From positions 124,001 to 188,000 of the forward strand of contig NZ_WBIR01000001.1 in NCBI RefSeq assembly GCF_009749395.1: a stretch of DNA of 64,000 nt, in the 5' to 3' direction. This document shows positions 49,066-56,805 of the stretch, one piece after another. Both the position numbers and the translations under genes were made by a program. Each line of letters begins with the position of its first letter. Position 1 is the stretch's first letter. The notes beneath the pieces are model-generated. The model ran no database searches. It had not been told where the DNA came from and saw only the letters and a list, made by a program, of their open reading frames with translations. The stretch is from Agromyces salentinus (GTDB lineage: Bacteria > Actinomycetota > Actinomycetes > Actinomycetales > Microbacteriaceae).

Positions 49066-50412
49066 ATGACCACGCTCACCCTCCTCGACGCCGACGGGGC
49101 CCTGCGCTCCACGGGCCTCGCCGAGGCGCCGACGTTCGCGAAGCCGCGGCATCCGCTCGCCAGTCGCGTCGCGTACGCGGCCGCGCACGTCGTGCCGAAG
49201 TCGCACGCCGACAACACGCCGGGCCGGCCGGCCGAGATCGACTGGGACGCGACGCTCGCGTTCCGGCACCACGTGTGGTCGTGGGGTCTCGGCGTCGCCG
49301 ACGCCATGGACACCGCCCAGCGCAACATGGGCCTCGACGCCGTCGCGACACGGGAGCTCATCACGCGAAGCGCCGCGGAGGCGGCATCCGTCGGGGGCAA
49401 GCTGGTCGTGGGCGTGAACACCGACCACGTCGACGAGGAGCTCATCTCGCTCGAGCAGGTCATCGACGCGTACAAGGAACAGCTGCACCACACCGAGGAT
49501 GCCGGCGCGGGCGTCGTGCTCATGGCGAGCCGCCACCTCGCGCGGGCCGCGAAGACCGCCGACGACTACCGGCGCGTGTACCGCGAGGTGCTCGCCGCGG
49601 CCGGCACGCCGGTCGTGCTGCACTGGCTCGGTACGGCGTTCGACCCGGCGCTCGCCGGCTACTTCGGCTCCGACGACACGGATGCCGCCGCCGAGACGCT
49701 CCTGCAGATCATCGGCTACAACGCCGACAAGGTGCAGGGCGTGAAGATGAGCCTGCTCGACGCCGACGCCGAGATCGCCGTGCGCCGCCGCCTGCCAGAG
49801 TCGGCGCGCATGTTCACGGGCGACGACTTCCACTACGTCGGGCTCATCGAGGGCGACGAGCAGGGGCACTCCGACGCGCTGCTCGGCGCGTTCTCGTGCC
49901 TCGCACCGAACGCGTCGGCCGCGATCCAGGCGCTCGATCGAGGGGATGCCGCCGCGTACCGCGAGATCCTCGCGCCGACCGAGCCGCTCTCGCAGCAGGT
50001 CTTCGCCGCGCCCACGTACTACTACAAGACCGGCGTCGCGTTCCTCGCGTGGCTGAACGGGCACCAGGCCGCGTTCCAGATGGTGGGCGGCCTGCACGCG
50101 GCCCGCAGCCTGCCGCACCTGTCGCGCATCGTCGAGCTCGCGAACGCGTCGGGCGCCCTCGAACGCCCCGAGCTCGCGGCGGCTCGCTGGCACTCGCTGC
50201 TCACGCTGAACGGCGTCGACGTCACGGCAGCGGCGACGACGGATGCCGCGACCGAGGCGGATGCCGCAGCGGGAGCGGATGCCGCCACGGCCGCGCCCGC
50301 GGCTCCGGCCGGTCATGCCGCCCATGCCGCCCCCGCGGCCCCCGCCGCAGGGGACTCCGCGTCGACGGACGCCGCCGACGCGGCATCCGCCGACGAGGAG
50401 GTGCTCGCGTGA
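49066..50412 (+). CDS. DUF993 / dihydrodipicolinate-synthase-family protein
   Basis: A 448-residue TIM-barrel-like protein matching DUF993: RVAYAAAHVVPKSHADNTPG near the start, GVADAMDTAQRNMGLDA, VVLHWLGTAFDPALAGYFGS and APTYYYKTGVAFLAWLNGHQ. It is annotated in relatives as a dihydrodipicolinate-synthase-like protein, but its reaction is not established. It ends in an about 55-residue Ala/Asp/Thr-rich disordered tail. Starts 2 nt after the oxidoreductase stop and overlaps the isomerase start by GTGA. Confidence 0.83.
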   Translation: MTTLTLLDADGALRSTGLAEAPTFAKPRHPLASRVAYAAAHVVPKSHADNTPGRPAEIDWDATLAFRHHVWSWGLGVADAMDTAQRNMGLDAVATRELITRSAAEAASVGGKLVVGVNTDHVDEELISLEQVIDAYKEQLHHTEDAGAGVVLMASRHLARAAKTADDYRRVYREVLAAAGTPVVLHWLGTAFDPALAGYFGSDDTDAAAETLLQIIGYNADKVQGVKMSLLDADAEIAVRRRLPESARMFTGDDFHYVGLIEGDEQGHSDALLGAFSCLAPNASAAIQALDRGDAAAYREILAPTEPLSQQVFAAPTYYYKTGVAFLAWLNGHQAAFQMVGGLHAARSLPHLSRIVELANASGALERPELAAARWHSLLTLNGVDVTAAATTDAATEADAAAGADAATAAPAAPAGHAAHAAPAAPAAGDSASTDAADAASADEEVLA

Positions 50413-51287
50413 GCGCCCACGCCCGCCTGTCGATGAACCAGGCGACCATCAAGTACGCGAACCTCGACGACGCCCTGCGGGTCACCGCCGAGGGCGGGTA
50501 CGAGTCGATCGGACTGTGGCGCGAGCCCGTGCTGGAGGTCGGCCTCGACGAGGCCGCCCGCCGCCTCGCGGACTCCGGACTGCGCCTGTCGACGTACTGC
50601 CGCGGCGGCTTCTTCACGATGCCCGAGGGCGCCGAGCGGCGGGCGTCGATCGACGACAACCGTCGCGGCATCGACGAGACGGCCACGCTCGCGGCAGCCG
50701 GCGCACCGGGCAGCACGCCCGTGTTCGTGCTCGTCGCGGGCGGGCTGCCGGCCGGGTCGACCGACCTCGTGGGCGCGCGCTCGCGCGTGGCCGACGCCCT
50801 CGCCGAGCTCGCCCCGCACGCGGCATCCGCCGGGGTCACGCTCGCGATCGAGCCGCTGCATCCGATGTACGCGTCCGACCGCGCGGTGGTCTCGACCCTC
50901 GGCCAGGCGCTCGACCTCGCGGAGCCCTTCGAGCCGTCGGTCGTCGGCGTCACGGTCGACACGTTCCACGTCTGGTGGGACCCCGACGTCCTCGCGCAGA
51001 TCGCGCGCGCCGGGGCATCCGGCCGCATCGCGACGTACCAGGTGTGCGACTGGAGCACGCCGCTCGCGGCCGACGTGCTGCTCTCGCGGCACGAGCCCGG
51101 TGACGGCGTCATCGACTTCGCGAGCCTGACGGCGGCCGTCGAGGCGACCGGCTATGACCGCGACATCGAGGTCGAGATCTTCAACCAGGAGATCTGGGAT
51201 GCCGCGTGGCCCGACGTCGTCGAGCGGACCGCGCGCGCGTTCGAGTCCGCCGTGGCGCCGCACCTGCGCGCCTCGGTGTCGGTCTAG
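50409..51287 (+). CDS. sugar phosphate isomerase/epimerase-like TIM barrel
   Basis: A 292-residue xylose-isomerase-like barrel (AP-endonuclease 2 superfamily): LAIEPLHPMYASDRAVVST (metal Glu), VGVTVDTFHVWWDPDV (Asp, His) and DIEVEIFNQEIWD (last Glu). Such enzymes isomerise or epimerise ketoses and keto-sugars. With the oxidoreductase and DUF993 protein it forms a recurrent three-enzyme set whose pathway I cannot name. Confidence 0.87.
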   Translation: MSAHARLSMNQATIKYANLDDALRVTAEGGYESIGLWREPVLEVGLDEAARRLADSGLRLSTYCRGGFFTMPEGAERRASIDDNRRGIDETATLAAAGAPGSTPVFVLVAGGLPAGSTDLVGARSRVADALAELAPHAASAGVTLAIEPLHPMYASDRAVVSTLGQALDLAEPFEPSVVGVTVDTFHVWWDPDVLAQIARAGASGRIATYQVCDWSTPLAADVLLSRHEPGDGVIDFASLTAAVEATGYDRDIEVEIFNQEIWDAAWPDVVERTARAFESAVAPHLRASVSV

Positions 51288-51317
51288 CCGCGCCGCCGGC
51301 CGTCGGTCGGCGGTCGC

Positions 51318-51667
51318 TACCACCACGCACGCGCTCAGGCAACCGGAAGCTGCTCAGGCGGATTCCGGATGTTTCGGCCTGAGCAGCCTCCGAATGCCGG
51401 ACGCCGATCCCCTTCCGCCAGCTCGGCGGGAGGGGATCGTCGCATCGGGAGGACGTTCTCGCGCCGACCATCCTCCCGATCGCGCGAACTCCTCCCGGCA
51501 GGAGGCGGTCGAGCCGCCGGAACGGTCGGCACGCGCGCGGCTCGGGTACGGCGCACGCCGCGCGGGCGCCGCCGCGCACCACCACGCACGCTGCTCAGGC
51601 GAACGGACGCGGGTCAGGCCGATCACGGGCATGTCAGCCTGAGCAGCCTGCGAATGCCTGACGCTGA
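51318..51667. repeat. paired structured repeats between convergent genes
   Basis: Two imperfect direct repeats of about 85 bp (51318-51404 and 51578-51667), both beginning CACCACGCACGC and ending near GAATGCC-GACGC. Each contains the perfect 11-bp inverted repeat GCTGCTCAGGC / GCCTGAGCAGC (51349-51359 with 51377-51387; 51590-51600 with 51637-51647). Between them lies another hairpin, ATCGGGAGGA / TCCTCCCGAT (51444-51453, 51471-51480). No gene is supported in 51288-51744; the hairpins could terminate both convergent genes. Confidence 0.75.
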
Positions 51668-51744
51668 TTCGAGACACGGGCGCACCTTGCCCGCGGGCCG
51701 CAGGCCGCAGGCCGCGGCGCCGCAGGCCTCAGGGCCGGGCAACC

Positions 51745-53511
51745 CTACGCCGACTGCACCCGGTCGAGCTCCGCGTAGCGCCCGTTCGCGGCGAGCAGCT
51801 CAGCATGCGATCCGATCTCGACGACGCGCCCCTGCTCGAGCACGACGATGCGGTCGGCGGAGCGGATCGTCGAGAGCCGGTGCGCGACCACGAGGGTCGT
51901 GCGCCCGCGCATGAGGTGCTCGAGGGCGACCTTGATCTTCGCCTCGGACTCGGGGTCGAGGGCGCTCGTCGCCTCGTCGAGGAGCAGCACGCGCGGGTCG
52001 CGCACGAGTGCCCGCGCGATCGAGAGGCGCTGCCGCTGGCCGCCCGAGAGCCGGGCGCCGCGTTCTCCGACGACGGTGTCCCATCCGTCGGGCTGCGCCT
52101 CGACGATCTCGAGGGCGTTGGCGTCGCGCAGCGCGGCGAGCACGCGGTCGTCGTCGACCTCGCCGAGGCCGTAGACGATGTTCTCTCGGATGCTGCCCTC
52201 GAAGAGGACCGACTCCTGCGGCACGACGGAGACGAAGCTGCGGAAGGTGCGCAGGTCGAGCTGCTCCATGTCGGCGCCGTCGAGCAGCACGCGGCCGCTC
52301 GTCGGACGGAGGAACCCGAGCACGAGGTTCAGGAGGGTCGACTTGCCCGACCCCGACGAGCCTACGAAGGCGACCGTCTCCCCTGCACGGATGTCGAGGG
52401 TGATGTCCGAGAGCGCCGGCCGGCCCTCGTCGTACCGGTAGCCGACCCGGTCGAGCGCGATCTCCCCGCGCACCTCGGTCACACGGCGCTTGCCCTCGTT
52501 GCGCTCGAGGTCGGGCTCCTGCATGACCTCGCCGATCGAGCGGATCGACTCGGTGCCGCGCGCGATGATCGGCAGCAGCATCAGCAGGTTCGTGGCGGCG
52601 CCCGTGAGCAGCGCGAAGTAGGAGCTCAGGAGCACGACCTGCCCGGGCGTGATCGGGATGAGCCCGGTGATCGAGACCCAGGCGGCGAGCACGAGGCATC
52701 CGACGCCCAGCAGCTGCAGGCTCACCCACGAGAGCGACGCGAAGCGGCCGTTCAGCAGGTCGAGCTGGTACCCGGCCTCGCGCACGCCCTCCGCTCCGCG
52801 CGCGACGCGGTTGACCGCCGTCTGCTCGAGGCCGTGAGCCCGCGTGATCGGCAGGAGCGTGGCCATCTCGCCGACGCGGGCGGAGAACTGCTCGACCTCG
52901 CGTCGGAAGCTCGCGTTGCGCATGGCGCTCCGGCGGTTCAGGATGGCACGGAGCAGCACGGCGAGCGGGATCGCGAGCGCGTAGACGGGCAGGAAGGCGG
53001 GCACGTTGATCGCCGTCATCACCACCGCGCCGAGGAGCACCATGGTCGCCGAGAGCAGCGGATGCGCCGTCTGCTGGAGCATGACCTCGACGTTCTCGAC
53101 GTCGCGCACGACCTTCGTCTGCACCACGGCCGAGTTCGCCCGGGAGTGGAATCCGATCGAGAGCGACTGCAGGCGAGCGGCGAGCGCGTTGCGGAGGTCG
53201 GCGCCGATCGAGCGCACCGCGCCCATGTAGAGGCGCGTGTACTGCACGTGGTTGGGATAGTTCTGCGCGAGGGCGACGACCGCGACGCCCGCCCAGATGG
53301 CGAGGGTCGAGAGCGGCCCGCCCGCGACCACGACGTCGATGATGGCGGCCGTGATGACGGGCAGCAGCCAGAGCGGGGTGTCCTTCAGCGTGAAGAACGC
53401 CACGGCACCGACCACCCGGCCGCGATGCAGGTCGAGCAGCCGGAACACGGATCGAACCGGATGCCGCCCGTCGATCGCCTGCTCGATTCGGGAAAGCGCT
53501 TGCCCACTCAT
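51745..53511 (-). CDS. ABC transporter, fused permease and ATPase (ABCB-type exporter)
   Basis: A 588-residue half-transporter: six TM helices in residues 20-320, then an ATPase with Walker A GSSGSGKST (384-392), signature LSGGQRQRLSIARAL near 490, Walker B VLLLDEATSALD and the switch His in VVAHRLSTIRS. It should export lipids, peptides or drugs as a homodimer or with a distant partner. Codons 3-8 contain a LacI-like GGGCAAGCGCTTTCCC palindrome. Start at the ATG 53511; a much longer upstream frame is a shadow of the Eis-like gene. Confidence 0.93.
   Translation of the reverse strand: MSGQALSRIEQAIDGRHPVRSVFRLLDLHRGRVVGAVAFFTLKDTPLWLLPVITAAIIDVVVAGGPLSTLAIWAGVAVVALAQNYPNHVQYTRLYMGAVRSIGADLRNALAARLQSLSIGFHSRANSAVVQTKVVRDVENVEVMLQQTAHPLLSATMVLLGAVVMTAINVPAFLPVYALAIPLAVLLRAILNRRSAMRNASFRREVEQFSARVGEMATLLPITRAHGLEQTAVNRVARGAEGVREAGYQLDLLNGRFASLSWVSLQLLGVGCLVLAAWVSITGLIPITPGQVVLLSSYFALLTGAATNLLMLLPIIARGTESIRSIGEVMQEPDLERNEGKRRVTEVRGEIALDRVGYRYDEGRPALSDITLDIRAGETVAFVGSSGSGKSTLLNLVLGFLRPTSGRVLLDGADMEQLDLRTFRSFVSVVPQESVLFEGSIRENIVYGLGEVDDDRVLAALRDANALEIVEAQPDGWDTVVGERGARLSGGQRQRLSIARALVRDPRVLLLDEATSALDPESEAKIKVALEHLMRGRTTLVVAHRLSTIRSADRIVVLEQGRVVEIGSHAELLAANGRYAELDRVQSA
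53490..53505. promoter_or_regulatory. possible LacI-type site inside ABC exporter start
   Basis: GGGAAAGCGCTTGCCC, palindromic with one mismatched pair, spans codons 3-8 of the exporter and sits in the gap region of the divergent Eis-like gene. It matches the GGGAAAGCG half-sites upstream, but coding constraint could also explain it. Confidence 0.35.
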
Positions 53512-53556
53512 GGTTCCATTCTGCCCGGGATCCGCGCCGATGGGTACGCTGGGATG

Positions 53557-54915
53557 ATGTTCGATCCGCACAGCATCCCGGCAGACCCCACCGCGGTGAA
53601 CGTCCTCGCCGGACGCGGATTCGAGTACCGTCAGATCGACCCCGCCGACGAAGCCGGCCTGCAGGCGTGGGTCCAGGCCGAGACGCGCGGCTTCCACCAC
53701 GCGCGGCCCGAGGCCCCCGAGATGCGGCGGGCGCTCCAGGTCGCGCGCCAGCGGAACGTGCGCGGCGTCTACGACCTCTCCGCGCATGACGCGCACCTCC
53801 CGGTCGCGACGATCGACGGCTGGCCCTCGGGCCTCAGCGTGCCCGGCGGACGCAGCGTCGATGCGTGGGCGGTGAGTGGCGTCACCGTCTCGCCGACGCA
53901 CCGGCGCCGCGGCATCGCCCGCGCCCTGCTCGAGGCCCAGCTCCGCTACGCGAAGGAGGCCGGCGCGGCGCTCGCCATGCTCACCGCCACCGAGGCGACG
54001 ATCTACGGCCGGTTCGGGTTCAGCCCCGCGGCATCCGCTGCGACCGTGCACGTCGACCGGCGCCGCGCGCACTGGATCGGGCCCGAGTCGCCCGGCCGCG
54101 TGCAGTTCGTCGAGCCGGCAGACCTCATCGGCAAGGCGCCGGCCATCGCCCGCCGCGCCGTCGCGCGCACGCCCGGCGAGATCGATCGCTGGCCCGGCAT
54201 GCTCGAGCGCCACCTCGGGCTCGTCGATCCGAGCACCCGCGAGTCCCGGGCCGTTCGCGTGGCGAGGTACGACGACGTCGCCGGGCAGACGCAGGGCTTC
54301 GTCGCCTTCCGCGTGGTCCGCCAGCCCGACGAGCCGGGCGCCGTCGAGTGCGACCTGTTCGTCGCCGCCAGCGATGACGCGGAGCGCGCACTCTGGCGCT
54401 TCCTCGTCGAGCAGGACTTTGTCACCGAGATCCGCGTGCGGCTCCGCAGCGTCGACGAGCCGCTGCCCTGGCTCCTCGAGGACCCGCGCGCGGTGAGCCT
54501 GCACGAGGTCGGCGACCACCTCTGGCTGCGCATCATCGACCCGGTCGCGGCCCTCTCGGCGCGCGAGTACGGTGCGAGCGGCACCCTGACCCTCGAGGTG
54601 GGCGACCCGCTCCGGCACGCGGCGGGGACGTTCGTGCTCGATGTCGCGGGCGACGGGCGCGCCGAGGTGCGCCCGGCCGAGGAGACGACGGATGCCGCGG
54701 CCGGCCAGTTCCGCAGCGGTCGGCGCTCTCGCCCCCAGGCCGCCCACGGCCTGCGGCTCGACGCGCGCGAGCTCGCCTCGATCTACCTCGGCGGCACCCG
54801 CGCATCGGTACTCGCCCGCGCCGGGCGCATCACCGAGCTGGCGCCCGGGTCGCTCGCCCTGGCCGACCGGCTCTTCCACGCGCCGCGCACTCCGCACCTC
54901 AGCATCTGGTTCTGA
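53557..54915 (+). CDS. Eis-like GNAT acetyltransferase
   Basis: A 452-residue protein with the Eis layout: N-terminal GNAT domain (acetyl-CoA loop HRRRGIARALL at 115-125), general acid Tyr150 in TIYGRFGF, a second degenerate GNAT domain, a sterol-carrier-protein-like domain and a C-terminal Phe (HLSIWF) whose carboxylate is the general base in Eis. Eis enzymes acetylate amines, including aminoglycosides, at several positions; the substrate here is unknown. TACGCT at 53545-53550 supports a leaderless ATG at 53557. Confidence 0.9.
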   Translation: MFDPHSIPADPTAVNVLAGRGFEYRQIDPADEAGLQAWVQAETRGFHHARPEAPEMRRALQVARQRNVRGVYDLSAHDAHLPVATIDGWPSGLSVPGGRSVDAWAVSGVTVSPTHRRRGIARALLEAQLRYAKEAGAALAMLTATEATIYGRFGFSPAASAATVHVDRRRAHWIGPESPGRVQFVEPADLIGKAPAIARRAVARTPGEIDRWPGMLERHLGLVDPSTRESRAVRVARYDDVAGQTQGFVAFRVVRQPDEPGAVECDLFVAASDDAERALWRFLVEQDFVTEIRVRLRSVDEPLPWLLEDPRAVSLHEVGDHLWLRIIDPVAALSAREYGASGTLTLEVGDPLRHAAGTFVLDVAGDGRAEVRPAEETTDAAAGQFRSGRRSRPQAAHGLRLDARELASIYLGGTRASVLARAGRITELAPGSLALADRLFHAPRTPHLSIWF

Positions 54916-55104
54916 TCGCACCGACGCCGGAACATCCGCAACCGGGCGACGCCGGTGCGTGGCATCCGCTCGACCCACGTCAGTGACAGCCCTGATGAGC
55001 ATTCCTCAGTCGGATCGTACGCTCGCGGTGTCCACCCCGTCACCGCCGCGACGACGACGCCGAGCCGTCACGGCGCGCGGGCCCCACAGCTGGAGGCGAA
55101 AGCC

Positions 55105-56697
55105 ATGCAACACGCGACCAAGCACTCGATCGTGCCACTCAACGTCCCGCATTCCCGCAGTCACGAGGGGCGCTTCGGCCGCCTCTTCGGGCGCGGATTC
55201 TCCACCTGGTCGCCGCCCGGTGCGGGCGACGCCGAGAAGTCGCTGGCGATCCACGACTTCGCCGTCAACGAGATGTTCTCAGACGACACCCCGCCCGACA
55301 GCGCGACGCCCGTCGGCTACACGTACTTCGGGCAGTTCATCGACCACGACATCACGTTCGACCCCCAATCGAGCCTGACGAAGCACAACGATCCCGACGG
55401 GCTGCAGAACTTCCGCTCGCCGCGCCTCGACCTCGACAGCCTGTACGGTCGCGGGCCCGACGACCAGCCGTACCTCTACGACAACGCACGCCGGCTGCAC
55501 GACGGCTTCGCGGGCTTCCTCAGGATCGGCACCGGCGAGAACCCGACGGGGCTCGAGCCCGACCTGCAGCGCAACGACGACGGCGTCGCCATCATTGGGG
55601 ATCCGCGCAACGACGAGAACATCATCGTCTCCCAACTGCAGCTCGCGGTCGCCCTCGCACACAATGCGACGCTGCAGAAGCTGGCGGATGCCCCGACCGC
55701 GTCCGAGCGCAGCGGTCGCGAGCTCTTCGAGGACGCGCAGCGCATCACCGTCTGGTTCTACCAGTACCTGGTCTGGAACGACTTCGTCTCGCGCATCGTC
55801 GACCCGAAGGTGTTCGCGAAGGCGATCGCGTTCGACGAGGACGGCGGTGACGAGGGCGGTCCGATCTACGACGTGAAGTACGGGCTCGAGGACGTCTACG
55901 ACTGGAGCGAGAATCCGTTCATGCCGGTCGAGTTCTCGACCGCCGCCTACCGCTTCGGCCACTCGATGATCCGCGCGGAGTACCAGTTGAACTTCCCACT
56001 CCAGGGTGGTGTCGGCATCCAGTTCGGCAAGCCGATCTTCGCGGCCCCTGACGCGGTGCCCGGGCCGGGCGGTCCGCCCGACCTTCGCGGCGGGTCGCGA
56101 CTCGCGGCGAAGCACTCGCTGCAGTGGGACTGGTTCTTCGACTTCCCGTCCTCGATCAAGCCGATCTTCCCGCAGATGGCGCACAAGATCGACACGCACC
56201 TCAGCCGGTCGGTGTTCCACATCCCGGCCGGCCCGAACTCGTCGAATCCGCTCGCGGAGCTCAACATCCGTCGCGGCTGGAAGATGGAGCTGCCGCCCGC
56301 CACCGAGGTGGCGCACGCCCTGCACATCCGACCGCTCGAGGGCCTCTCCCCCATGGAGGAGTCGCTCTGGGTCTACATCCTCAAGGAGGCGGGCGAGCAG
56401 GCCGACGGCGAGCACCTCGGTGCCGTCGGCTCGACGATCGTCGCGGCGGTGTTCTCCGGGCTGCTGCGCGGCGACCCGTTCTCGTACCTGAACCGGCGCC
56501 CGCACTGGACCCCGGCGCACGAGCTCGTCGACGGTCAGCCCCTGTTCGAGAAGGTCTCGGGCGGCGACGCCGACCACTGGGAGATCATCGACCTGCTGAC
56601 GCACTCGGGCGTGCCGATCGACCTCGACCAGATCCAGGCGATGCTGGCGGACGCCGAGCCGGAGCCCGAACCCGAACCCGAACCCGTGCCGGCCTGA
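55105..56697 (+). CDS. animal-type haem peroxidase
   Basis: A 530-residue haem peroxidase of the bacterial branch of the peroxidase-cyclooxygenase superfamily. Distal haem motif FGQFIDHD (His81 with Asp82), catalytic-Arg region near 215, proximal YRFGHSMIRAEY near 280, and a typical C-terminal WTPAHELVDG. No signal peptide is apparent. The C-terminus is Glu-Pro repeats (EPEPEPEPEP). GGAGG 8 nt upstream fixes the ATG at 55105. Substrate unknown. Confidence 0.88.
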   Translation: MQHATKHSIVPLNVPHSRSHEGRFGRLFGRGFSTWSPPGAGDAEKSLAIHDFAVNEMFSDDTPPDSATPVGYTYFGQFIDHDITFDPQSSLTKHNDPDGLQNFRSPRLDLDSLYGRGPDDQPYLYDNARRLHDGFAGFLRIGTGENPTGLEPDLQRNDDGVAIIGDPRNDENIIVSQLQLAVALAHNATLQKLADAPTASERSGRELFEDAQRITVWFYQYLVWNDFVSRIVDPKVFAKAIAFDEDGGDEGGPIYDVKYGLEDVYDWSENPFMPVEFSTAAYRFGHSMIRAEYQLNFPLQGGVGIQFGKPIFAAPDAVPGPGGPPDLRGGSRLAAKHSLQWDWFFDFPSSIKPIFPQMAHKIDTHLSRSVFHIPAGPNSSNPLAELNIRRGWKMELPPATEVAHALHIRPLEGLSPMEESLWVYILKEAGEQADGEHLGAVGSTIVAAVFSGLLRGDPFSYLNRRPHWTPAHELVDGQPLFEKVSGGDADHWEIIDLLTHSGVPIDLDQIQAMLADAEPEPEPEPEPVPA

Positions 56698-56774
56698 GCG
56701 GGCCCGAGCGGCCCGCCCGCCCGCGCGGGCCTGCGCCTGCCCGAGCGGCCCCCCTGCCTGCCCGAATCGAAATC

Positions 56775-56805
56775 GGCTGAGCGCCCCGAGATGGGGTGCT
56801 CAGCC
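56775..56805. terminator. bidirectional hairpin between peroxidase and SulP genes
   Basis: GGCTGAGCGCCCC (56775-56787) pairs with GGGGTGCTCAGCC (56793-56805), 13 bp including one G-T pair, loop GAGAT. It overlaps the last codons of the convergent SulP gene and can serve both genes. Confidence 0.7.

Noticed and set aside
47635..50412. 925-residue forward frame including the DUF993 protein
   Set aside because: The N-terminal 477 residues are Arg-rich shadow of the oxidoreductase; the DUF993 gene starts at 49066.
51745..55002. 1085-residue frame extending the ABC exporter upstream
   Set aside because: Residues before 53511 are antisense to the Eis-like gene; the exporter starts at the conserved MSGQALSRIEQ.
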